Part shown: positions 26,187 to 33,581 of the stretch, in pieces
Numbering within the stretch: the stretch's first letter is position 1
How the letters are laid out: every line of letters starts with the position of its first letter
Assembly (NCBI GenBank): GCA_002483135.1
Contig: DLHI01000036.1
Span: 72,384-136,383 of the forward strand
Direction of reading: 5' to 3'
Origin: Hyphomonadaceae bacterium UBA7672
Lineage (GTDB): Bacteria > Pseudomonadota > Alphaproteobacteria > Caulobacterales > Hyphomonadaceae
DNA: 64,000 bases
Notes under the pieces: generated by a model
Seen by the model: only the letters and a program-made list of their open reading frames with translations
What the model was told of the DNA's origin: nothing
Databases searched by the model: none
Program-made: the position numbers and the translations under genes

Positions 26187-26374
26187 ACCTGTCCACCAAT
26201 GGGGGGGCACTCCATTCTTCAGGGAAATTTGCGGCGAGGAATTGCCGCACTTCGGTGCGAAGCGGGTCTTCGTTCGCATGGGGATCGGGTTCTAGCCGAG
26301 TTGGCACGGAGACCTCCGTTCAAAACTCGAATTCGCGTCGCCCCACGCCGACGACAATGTGTCACTAAGTAAGG

Positions 26375-26701
26375 TCAATATTGCTGCTCGGGAACGTGCA
26401 AAATCAAACCCTCCAGAGTAGGTTTGATGGGGATCTGGCAAGCGAGGCGGCTGTATTCGTTCGCTCCCTCTGCAAATTGCAGGAGTTCGGCCTCCGCGCC
26501 GCCTTCCTCTAGGCGACCCACCTTGTCGATCCAGGCCTGATCGACATGGACGTGGCAGGTCGCACAGGCGCAGGCGCCGCCGCAATCGCCGTCGATACCC
26601 GGGACGTCGTTGAAGAGCGCCGCTTCGCGTGCGGTTTCGCCCTCGGCTACCTGGACTTCCCGGCGCGTTCCATTGTTGGAAACAAACGTCACTTTGACCA
26701 T
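26375..26701 (-). CDS. Adrenodoxin-type [2Fe-2S] ferredoxin, partner of CYP153
   Basis: A 108-residue ferredoxin. The cluster cysteines are Cys40, Cys46, Cys49 and Cys88 in the pattern C-x5-C-x2-C, with an extra Cys44. The motif GDCGGACACATCHVHVD is typical of class I P450 redox partners. It begins 28 bp after the CYP153 stop and is on the same strand, so it is almost surely cotranscribed and donates electrons to the P450. A dedicated ferredoxin reductase gene is not adjacent. Confidence 0.92.
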   Translation of the reverse strand: MVKVTFVSNNGTRREVQVAEGETAREAALFNDVPGIDGDCGGACACATCHVHVDQAWIDKVGRLEEGGAEAELLQFAEGANEYSRLACQIPIKPTLEGLILHVPEQQY

Positions 26702-26729
26702 TATGAACTCCGTATTCTGGTTCAGCTAA

Positions 26730-27992
26730 TCAGCGGGCGTGCAGCCGCACCGGTAGCTTTGTGATCCCTCGCACAAAGTTCGAAAACAGGCGCTCCGGCT
26801 CGCCGGTCACTTCGACCTTTGCGAATCGCTTGTGAATCTCTTCCCAGATGATCCGCAACTGCAGTTCTGCAAGCCTGTTGCCCATGCAGCGATGGATGCC
26901 ATAACCGAAGGACAGGTGATGACGTGGGTTCTTCCGGTCGATGATGAACTGGTCAGCCCTGTCGATGACCGTATCGTCCCGGTTGCCCGACAGGTACCAC
27001 ATCACAACCTTGTCGCCTTTCCTGATCTGTTTGCCGCCGATGTCCCAGTCCTGGAGCGCAGTGCGGCGCATATGGGTCAGCGGCGTCTGCCAGCGGATGA
27101 TCTCCGGCACCATGCTGGCGATCAACGATGGATCGCCATTGAGTTTGCGATATTCGTCGGGGTTCTGATTTAGGGCCAGCACGCCGCCGCTGATCGAATT
27201 GCGCGTAGTGTCGTTGCCGCCCACGATAAGTAGCAGGAGGTTGCCCAGAAATTCCAAGAAGGGCATGTCCCGTGTCGCCGGAGAATGCGCCATGATGGAG
27301 ATAAGGTCGTTCTTTGGTTCCTCATTGATTCGCTGGTCCCACAGGCCCTTGAAATACATCGCGCATTCGATGAGCTCTTGGCGCCTCGCCTCGTAGGATT
27401 CGACGATGCCGGTTTCAGGTGCGGCCGTTGCGATGTCAGACCAGCGCGTGAGCTTGCGCCGCTCCTCCCACGGAAAGTCGAACAGCGTTGCAAGGGTCAT
27501 TGTGGTCAATTCGATCGAGACCTTGTCAACCCAGTCGATATCCTCGCCTACCGGCAGATCATCGAGGATCTGGCACGCACGTTCGCGGATTGTAGGTTCA
27601 AGCAACTGCAAGTTGGACGGCGCCACAGCGGAGGTAACGGCCTTTCGTTGCTGGTCGTGCTTCGGAGGATCCATGGCAATGAACATTTCAAGTTCCAGCG
27701 CGCCTTCAACCGAATGCATGTCCTGGATGGCGATCCCGCCCAGCTTCGCCTCCGAAGAAAAGATTTTGTGGTTGGTGTCGACAGCCATGATGTCGTCAAA
27801 CTTGGTAACAGACCAGAATGGCCCGACATTGCTTTCGCGGCAGTAATGGACCGGGTCCTCATTGCGCAGGCGGTTGAAGAACAGGCCAATCGTGTCCTTT
27901 TGAAAAAGGCTTGGCCGCGAAACATCGATTTGATCGATCGGAAGAGAGGCGATTCTTTCGACCGTATCCGGTTCTATCGTGTCGATGCTCAT
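26730..27992 (-). CDS. CYP153-family cytochrome P450 alkane hydroxylase
   Basis: A 420-residue soluble P450. The haem-binding loop is FGYGIHRCMGNRLAE with Cys369; the I-helix is GGNDTTRN (258-265) and the ExxR motif lies in PEIIRWQTPLTHMRR. These features and the overall sequence place it in CYP153, bacterial omega-hydroxylases of medium-chain alkanes, alcohols and fatty acids. It is followed by its ferredoxin and faces a divergent GntR-type regulator. Having both AlkB and CYP153 in one island suggests broadened chain-length range or redundancy. Confidence 0.93.
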   Translation of the reverse strand: MSIDTIEPDTVERIASLPIDQIDVSRPSLFQKDTIGLFFNRLRNEDPVHYCRESNVGPFWSVTKFDDIMAVDTNHKIFSSEAKLGGIAIQDMHSVEGALELEMFIAMDPPKHDQQRKAVTSAVAPSNLQLLEPTIRERACQILDDLPVGEDIDWVDKVSIELTTMTLATLFDFPWEERRKLTRWSDIATAAPETGIVESYEARRQELIECAMYFKGLWDQRINEEPKNDLISIMAHSPATRDMPFLEFLGNLLLLIVGGNDTTRNSISGGVLALNQNPDEYRKLNGDPSLIASMVPEIIRWQTPLTHMRRTALQDWDIGGKQIRKGDKVVMWYLSGNRDDTVIDRADQFIIDRKNPRHHLSFGYGIHRCMGNRLAELQLRIIWEEIHKRFAKVEVTGEPERLFSNFVRGITKLPVRLHAR

Positions 27993-28057
27993 GTCCCGTC
28001 CTTCACCCTATCAAATTGGCTCGCCACTTTCTGGAACGGTAATTGCTCTGACGCGCG

Positions 28058-28079
28058 AGTCAATAAAGCTTATAAGACT
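28058..28079. promoter_or_regulatory. Imperfect inverted repeat in the CYP153-gntR intergenic region
   Basis: AGTC and GACT flank an AT-rich core containing AAGCTT. The 22-bp site lies 66 bp upstream of CYP153 and 101 bp before the regulator start, in the only non-coding gap between them. It is a plausible operator for the GntR-type protein, but the match to known FadR/GntR sites is loose. Confidence 0.3.
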
Positions 28080-28179
28080 ATTCGTGACGTTTGGCCGCTA
28101 GATGGAGTTTTGGAAGAACGAGGTACACATCCAGCAATTAATCATTATACGCTTTTCGTGGCAGGAGCGATTTCCAGAC

Positions 28180-28920
28180 ATGGCGCGGAACGTCGATTAC
28201 TCGAAGAAAGCCAAGCGTGCGCTCACGCTGGCGCAGGACATTGTTCGCGATATCGAGGCAGGGGCCCATGTTGCGGGGGACAGGTTGGCCCGCGAAGAGG
28301 ACATGCTTGCGCGATACGAAGTCGCCAGGGCGACCTTGCGCGAAGCGCTCCGCTTCCTTGAGCTTCAGGGCGTCATCCATCTTCAGCTAGGCCGTGGTGG
28401 CGGGCCCGTGGTCGCGCGCCCCCAGACTGGCGACTTCGCGAACAGCCTGTCGCTCATCTTGCATTTCATGGAGGCGGACCTGAGGGGCTTGCTCGAATTA
28501 CGCGAAGCGATCGCACCGGATGTTGCAGCCTATGCCGCCCAGCGCGCGACCACGGGCGATCTGAGCGCTCTTGCCGATTGCCTCAAAGAGCTGGAGCGAA
28601 ACGAAGCCGGGAGCCAGTTCGAGGAACTGAACCGCCGTTTTCATGACCTGCTCGGTTGGGCCAGCGGCAATCCGCTCTTCGGCCTACTGACCTCCACGAT
28701 GCATTTGCTGACCCGCGAATTCTCCCGCTCGCTGGGGTATTCGGCTCAGGAGCGAGCGGTCCAACTGCGATTCCTGCGCCGTGTTCTCGAAGCCGTGCGC
28801 ACGGGCGATGCCGAAGCGGCGCGGCAGGCCATGGCCCGTCTCGTCGGAGGCTCAGCGTCCTATCTCGCAGAAAGAAGCCCCGAGCTTGTGGACCAGAAGG
28901 TCAGATGGGGACAGATCTAG
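28180..28920 (+). CDS. GntR-family regulator with FCD ligand domain
   Basis: A 246-residue regulator from the ATG at 28180 (MARNVDYSKKAKRALTLAQD); an open frame upstream to 28102 adds no family sequence. The winged HTH reads EEDMLARYEVARATLREALR then FLELQGVIHL, and the C-terminal all-helical FCD domain includes LLELREAIAPDVAAYAAQRA and a histidine in NRRFHDLLGWASGN that belongs to the usual metal site. FadR/VanR-group proteins commonly sense acids. Being divergent from CYP153, it probably controls it in response to a fatty-acid-like product. Confidence 0.87.
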   Translation: MARNVDYSKKAKRALTLAQDIVRDIEAGAHVAGDRLAREEDMLARYEVARATLREALRFLELQGVIHLQLGRGGGPVVARPQTGDFANSLSLILHFMEADLRGLLELREAIAPDVAAYAAQRATTGDLSALADCLKELERNEAGSQFEELNRRFHDLLGWASGNPLFGLLTSTMHLLTREFSRSLGYSAQERAVQLRFLRRVLEAVRTGDAEAARQAMARLVGGSASYLAERSPELVDQKVRWGQI

Positions 28921-29053
28921 CGAACTAGCGCTCCTCAAAAGCGTGGAGTCGAGAAAGGCGCGAGGCGCTGAAGCTTCGGGCGATTGATGCGCGCAGCCGG
29001 TCATCCGGACCAGCAAGAGTGATCGGCCCCCACCGAGTAGTCCAAGTCTAATG

Positions 29054-29262
29054 TTAGTTGATCATCACCTCTGACGCTAGCCGGGGCACGAACACCTCCG
29101 GGGCAGGTGGGCGATACCCGAGCGATGCGTGAGGCCGGACCGCGTTGCCGTGGCGGCGCCAGCTTTCGATCACGATGCGAGCCTCCGCCAACGAGTAGAA
29201 GATCTCGCCGTTGAGAAGTTCATCGCGCAGTCGCGCGTTGAAGGACTCGACGAGCCGCGCAT
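29054..29262 (-). pseudogene. IS3-family transposase OrfB C-terminal remnant
   Basis: The minus strand encodes RLVESFNARLRDELLNGEIF, then EARIVIESWRRHGNAVRPHA and GYRPPAPEVFVPRL, ending in TAA at 29054. This is the last third of an IS3-type OrfB with the catalytic Glu in the ESFN block. The rest is missing, replaced at about 29260 by a piece of an acyl-CoA synthetase gene. It is a different IS3 type from the remnant at 25515. Confidence 0.75.
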
Positions 29263-29380
29263 CGTCAAGTGGTGGAGACCGGACGCCATCATGTTCGACA
29301 GCATCCCGCTGACGGCCACCGGAAAGATCGACAAAAAGGTTCTGCGTCAGCGGTATGTCGACAGGTTGCGGAAGCCATGA
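29263..29380 (+). pseudogene. C-terminal fragment of an AMP-dependent acyl-CoA synthetase
   Basis: About 39 codons encode VKWWRPDAIMFDSIPLTATG then KIDKKVLRQRYVDRLRKP and a stop. This is the adenylate-forming-enzyme C-terminus, with the catalytic Lys in TGKIDKK. The join with the IS3 fragment is abrupt, so most of the gene was lost by insertion or deletion. It suggests fatty-acid genes once continued here before the conjugation module was joined. Confidence 0.6.
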
Positions 29381-29494
29381 AGCAGGTCTCGACCGCAGCG
29401 AGCCGCTGACCTGAGGCAGCGGGTCAGTAAGGTCATCGATTTCTGATCGACGGCTATCTGGCAGGCCCGTCTCCCCAACTTAGGCCTGCGAAAA

Positions 29495-29528
29495 GGAAAG
29501 GGCCGCCGGTTTTTCGACGGCCCCTTCC
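29495..29528 (-). terminator. Rho-independent terminator after the ParB-like gene
   Basis: On the minus strand a GC-rich stem pairs GGGGCCGTCG with CGGCGGCCC around an A-rich loop and is followed by TTTT. It lies 20 bp past the stop of the leftward ParB-like gene. Confidence 0.65.
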
Positions 29529-29548
29529 TGATTCCAAACCAATGAGTC

Positions 29549-31480
29549 TTACTCAGCAGCAATCGCCACACCTTCAGACGTCAACTCGAAGACGCCTGCA
29601 GGAACCGACGTGACCAGTAGATCGGGCAGATAGCCAACCCCTGCGAACGCCTCACCAACCTTGGCGGCCAGTTCGTCCTTCTTGAGTTTGGCATGCGCCT
29701 TGATGACAGCCTCGCGCGATCGCTCCGACCGGTTTGCGGGAACCGGGGCCTCTGCGAAAGCCGCCAAAAGGTCTGCCTTCGGAAGGCGCGTCCAGTACGA
29801 GGTGTCCGCTTCCCAAAACTGACGCATATCGAGATCGAGGATAGAAGCCAGCCTGTCAGCCAGCGCATGGCGACGATGGTCGGCCAGCGAGCCCCTCTCG
29901 TGAACCAGATCAACCGAATCTGCGACGACGACGGCAAGCAGCGAGAGGAGTGTCTCTGGCGGTTGGATCAGGCACCAATCCAGCAACTCATCCTCTTCGT
30001 CAGGAACGTGCGCAAGAACTGCGCTGCGCGTTTCTACGAGAGCATCAAGATCGTGAACGTGCGCCGGATGCGCCGCGACTCCGATTCCGGGCAGTTCGCT
30101 CTTGAACACAGAACGAGCGATCATCGCGGCGACGGTCACTGCAAGAGCAGTTTCGCGATCACGTGTTAGCAGGAGACGAATGGCGCGCGTGCGCGCGTGT
30201 GACAAATCGCGGATCAGCGTCTTGGGCAGGCCGCTCTCCCTTGGCGCCGCATTGGTGCTGTAGATTTTGCCGTCCCCGACACCTTCCTCGCTATGCACGT
30301 CATCGGTTGCCAGCCGCTTGCGGATCGCTTTGACCTTCTTCTCATCGGATTGCCGCACGACGCCAAGGGTCGCGTGAGCTTCCCCATTTTGACTAATCGA
30401 CAACACGACGCCAGCGTGCGCGATGATCTCCCTGTCCCATACGCGCGCTGACTGACGCAGGCTTTCGATCTCGCCCGCTATCGTGTCGCGCGTTTCCCAC
30501 CGTGGGTCGTCTTCCACGCTGTCATCATCCAATGCTGCATCCAAAGCTTCCAACTCACCCCGCAGACGTGCAAGCTCGACCTCGTCTCCATCTGTGAACT
30601 CGCGCCAGTCGGGTTGAAGCCGCGTCGCAGCATAGCCGCCATCAGCGCGTCCTTGGCCGAGGCTGTAGTCAACCCAGCCCCACCCCTGGGCAAACCAACT
30701 ATCCCGCTCTCCTTCGAGCTTTTTCTCAGCCAACTGCGTCATCAGCGCCGGGTCTTCCACATAGACGACTTCAGCGTCGAAAAGATCGCGCACCACGCCG
30801 CCTCCAGCGAGTTCATACGCTTCAAGCCCGACAAACGTGGCCAGCCGGTCAGAAGCGCGCATGCGTCCCTCCATCAGGCGTGCGCGGACGGACCCTGCGT
30901 GCGATACTGGCTTGCTGAGACTGCGGAATACTGCTTCCTGCTGCGCATGGCTCTCGACGAGGCAGAACGCGCGCGCGGCTTCAAGACTGACGTCGCCACG
31001 TTTCCAGGCTGCCTTGATCTTCGGGGACAATCCAGCGAGTGCGAGACGCTGATCGACGTGACGTCGAGTTACCCCGAACCGATGGGCAACGTTTTCGGCC
31101 GTAGCACCCTCGGCTACGAGCGCGGCATACGCATCAACTTCATCCATGGCGTCCATGGCCACTCGTTGGACATTCTCCGCGAGCGACACCTCGATGCCCT
31201 GCTCCAACGCCACGACATGACAGGGAATGGGATAGTCTTTGGCAATCACCTTCTGCTTGACCAATTGTTTCAGTGCAGCAAGACGGCGACCGCCGGCGTC
31301 CACCTCGAAGTTGTCGTTCTCGGTCGGAACCACGCATAGATTCTGAAGCAGACCGTGGGCAGCGATCGACGCGGCCAAGGCGTCGATATCGGCCTTTCGA
31401 TCCTGCTTGCGGACGTTGCGTGGCGAAGCGACAAGCTTGTTGAGCGCGATGAGTTGGATCGGTTGAAGTTGTGCAGTCAT
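29549..31480 (-). CDS. ParB/RepB-like partition or nuclease protein
   Basis: A 643-residue protein from the ATG at 31480. The N-terminal ParB domain reads IALNKLVASPRNVRKQDRK, then DIDALAASIAAHGLLQNLCV, with the C-motif-like VDAGGRRLAALKQL and SLAENVQRVAMDAMDEVDAY. An HTH follows (ENVAHRFGVTRRHVDQRLAL). The long C-terminal half (about 300-643) is acidic and of unknown fold. ParB-like proteins of this size are common on alphaproteobacterial conjugative elements. No parA lies next to it, so a pure partition role is unproven; DNA binding near the transfer genes is the safer reading. Confidence 0.8.
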   Translation of the reverse strand: MTAQLQPIQLIALNKLVASPRNVRKQDRKADIDALAASIAAHGLLQNLCVVPTENDNFEVDAGGRRLAALKQLVKQKVIAKDYPIPCHVVALEQGIEVSLAENVQRVAMDAMDEVDAYAALVAEGATAENVAHRFGVTRRHVDQRLALAGLSPKIKAAWKRGDVSLEAARAFCLVESHAQQEAVFRSLSKPVSHAGSVRARLMEGRMRASDRLATFVGLEAYELAGGGVVRDLFDAEVVYVEDPALMTQLAEKKLEGERDSWFAQGWGWVDYSLGQGRADGGYAATRLQPDWREFTDGDEVELARLRGELEALDAALDDDSVEDDPRWETRDTIAGEIESLRQSARVWDREIIAHAGVVLSISQNGEAHATLGVVRQSDEKKVKAIRKRLATDDVHSEEGVGDGKIYSTNAAPRESGLPKTLIRDLSHARTRAIRLLLTRDRETALAVTVAAMIARSVFKSELPGIGVAAHPAHVHDLDALVETRSAVLAHVPDEEDELLDWCLIQPPETLLSLLAVVVADSVDLVHERGSLADHRRHALADRLASILDLDMRQFWEADTSYWTRLPKADLLAAFAEAPVPANRSERSREAVIKAHAKLKKDELAAKVGEAFAGVGYLPDLLVTSVPAGVFELTSEGVAIAAE

Positions 31481-31550
31481 GGATGATCTCCTTGAGCTTG
31501 CCCGATGGCAACACGCCGGATCGGGGTCGCCTGCGCGACCCGCCTCCCCG

Positions 31551-31620
31551 GCCTGTCGCAGGAGGCCGCTGCTCAAGGGCGAAGAGCTTCAGCGTCCCTT
31601 GAACAGCGGACGCGACAGGC
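31551..31620. repeat. Long imperfect inverted repeat between parB-like gene and traF
   Basis: The outer arms GCCTGTCG (31551-31558) and CGACAGGC (31613-31620) are perfect. The inner arms CGCTGCTCAAGGG and CCCTTGAACAGCG pair over 13 bp with one mismatch, and the loop itself contains GAAGAGCTTC. On either strand this would fold into one long hairpin. It lies in the 212-bp gap between the ParB-like gene and traF. Confidence 0.7.
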
Positions 31621-31692
31621 CACAGGCGAGGAGAACCGCGCAGGCGCCAAGAACCGGCTTGGACATCGGCCTGCTCAACGCCTCGCCGAGTG

Positions 31693-32247
31693 TCAGAATT
31701 TCAGCAGCGGATGTGCCCGGCCAATGATCTCGCTTGCCCGTGTCACGCCAAAGTACCGCCCATCATAGGACCCCGCGGTATCACCAAGCAGGAACACCTG
31801 GCCCTCGTTCAGGGAGGTGCACCCCTGCCACGATGGTAGCGGCTCTCCCGTCGAGTCGTTCGATCTGGCTTGTGCGATAATCTCGTCGTTGACGAGGACC
31901 GTGCCATCATGTCGACAAACGGAATCTCCGCCCACAGCGACAACCCGTTTGATGAGGAGTTTGCCTCTCGGCAGAACGCCGCGACGATCCAGCTCTGCAG
32001 CCAGCGCATCGGCGGGCAGCACCGCGACCCGATCTCCTAAACCCCAGCGCTCACGATCAATAGTATAGAGCCCTGCCGGAGCGCTTGCGGTCGTGTTCCA
32101 GACAAGTCGCGCAGATCCGGCGGCAACCGGAAGCGCTAAAGCTGCGGCGCCCAGCGTGGCGACAATCAGGAGGCCAAGCTTTGTCCGCACACGACGACGA
32201 AGCCGTGCAATCCGTCTTCCTCGCGTGCCTCCGTGGTCTTCAACCAT
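31693..32247 (-). CDS. traF: TraF-type conjugative signal peptidase (S26)
   Basis: A 184-residue membrane-anchored peptidase. One N-terminal transmembrane segment (LGLLIVATLGAAALALPVAA) is followed by the catalytic Ser55 in NTTASAPAGLYTID and Lys100 in KLLIKRVVAVGGD, then the GDTAGSYDGRYFGVT box. In RP4-type systems TraF processes and cyclises the TrbC pilin. Here trbC lies about 5 kb to the right in the opposite direction. Complete and intact. Confidence 0.88.
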   Translation of the reverse strand: MVEDHGGTRGRRIARLRRRVRTKLGLLIVATLGAAALALPVAAGSARLVWNTTASAPAGLYTIDRERWGLGDRVAVLPADALAAELDRRGVLPRGKLLIKRVVAVGGDSVCRHDGTVLVNDEIIAQARSNDSTGEPLPSWQGCTSLNEGQVFLLGDTAGSYDGRYFGVTRASEIIGRAHPLLKF

Positions 32248-32271
32248 TCGCTGACGTTTGCCTTCAAGCTC

Positions 32272-33240
32272 TCAGAGCATCGTTCGAGACGACCCGGCCG
32301 GCAAACACAGTTTCGGCTCGGGGGGGACGTAGATCTCTCGGAAACAAGCGTGATGGCGCGGATCAAAGCAGGTCCTGATCCAGTGCAGGATCGGTTGGCT
32401 GGCCTGCAGATTGCGGACGCGCTCTGTGTAAGTGAGCCAAAACTTGACCGACGCGAGCGGTTTAATGCCGAGGAGCGGGACAACGCGGTCCTCAAATTCG
32501 GAGACATAACTCGGCAGGACAGCAATGCCAGCTCCGGAGGCGCAGGCCTCCATGAGCACAGTGCCTGTGTCGGTCTCCATCGCGTTGGGCAGGATCTCAC
32601 CCCAGGCTGCAGCGCCGGGCCGCCAGCTCGCAGGCTGGTATTCCTTGCCGGACAGGCGCAGGCACTGATGTTTGCGCAGGTCCGCCATCTCTTTCGGCTC
32701 GCCAAACCGCTTCAGATAGTCCGGCGTTGCGTAGAGAATGTAATGCAGCCAGCCGAGTTGCCGCGAGACGATGTTGCTGGCGCTGGGCTCTTCGAACTGG
32801 ATCGCGATATCGCCATCGCCTTCGAGCAGGTTCGGGGCTGTCGGTAGCACTTTCAGAAAGACCCGCATTTCCGGCTGAAGCGTCAGCAGTTCGGACATAC
32901 GGCGTGCGAGCCAGTAGGTTGCGATGCCCTCACGCGCACAGATCACGAGATGGTCCGGCGCGCTTTCAGTTGCGCGCTCGATGATCGATTGCACCGAGTC
33001 GGCCATATTGCGCGCCGAGCGTAAGATGTCTTCGCCGACGTTGGTCAACTCAAGGCCCCGACTTGATCGTTCGAACAGCTGGTGGCCGAGTGTGCGCTCA
33101 AGCTCTTCGAGATCCTTGGACACCTTGCCGTAGCTCAGGCAGAGTGTCTTCGAAGCTGCGTTGATGCTTCCCGTGTCGGCTACCGTCTGGAAGACCTTAA
33201 GCCGATCCCAGTCCAGTTTCGCCCCGCCAACGCTCGTCAT
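32272..33240 (-). CDS. LysR-family transcriptional regulator
   Basis: A 322-residue regulator with an N-terminal winged HTH (LKVFQTVADTGSINAASKTL then GKVSKDLEELERTLGHQLFE) and a substrate-binding-like domain with LPSYVSEFEDRVVPLLG. The last 20 residues (CFREIYVPPEPKLCLPAGSS) are unusual. It is divergent from traG across a 341-bp gap, a placement common in this ICE type, and probably controls the transfer operon. Confidence 0.85.
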   Translation of the reverse strand: MTSVGGAKLDWDRLKVFQTVADTGSINAASKTLCLSYGKVSKDLEELERTLGHQLFERSSRGLELTNVGEDILRSARNMADSVQSIIERATESAPDHLVICAREGIATYWLARRMSELLTLQPEMRVFLKVLPTAPNLLEGDGDIAIQFEEPSASNIVSRQLGWLHYILYATPDYLKRFGEPKEMADLRKHQCLRLSGKEYQPASWRPGAAAWGEILPNAMETDTGTVLMEACASGAGIAVLPSYVSEFEDRVVPLLGIKPLASVKFWLTYTERVRNLQASQPILHWIRTCFDPRHHACFREIYVPPEPKLCLPAGSSRTML

Positions 33241-33581
33241 TTTTTGACGACCCCCTCGCGCAAACTACTTGAGGCGAAAATCCAGCGCCACGCCTAAGCC
33301 AGAGTCATCACTGGCTGAGTGGACGCGATGGACAGGCCCCTACCCCCGTTAACGTGTTATCCGTGCAACGCTCGGACCACGCAGGTTTTTTCGGCCCGCC
33401 TCCGTACACGGACGTTCTTTGAAACGTTTGGCGTCGCCAAATTCGATAGCGCCCTACTCCCGCAGACGGCGACTTTATCAGCGGCCTTTTCGCGGGGCGC
33501 GTCCCGTACCGCGGCGACAGATTCGCGCTTCACGCGTCGTCCTGCGCTTAACGCTCGCCGTTCAACGGGAGTCGTAAACGC
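33241..33581. other. Divergent LysR/traG intergenic region
   Basis: These 341 bp contain no convincing gene. They must hold the LysR and traG promoters. LysR-type T-N11-A sites are plausible in TTTGAAACGTTTGGCG near 33420 but cannot be fixed by eye. Confidence 0.4.

Noticed and set aside
27285..28361. 358-codon rightward ORF
   Set aside because: Antisense to CYP153 and then out of frame with the GntR-type gene; both real genes have strong motifs.
31589..31666. 25-codon leftward ORF with a lipobox-like LLAC
   Set aside because: It might be a tiny lipoprotein or exclusion peptide, but it is very short, lacks a good ribosome site and overlaps the inverted repeat; not enough support.
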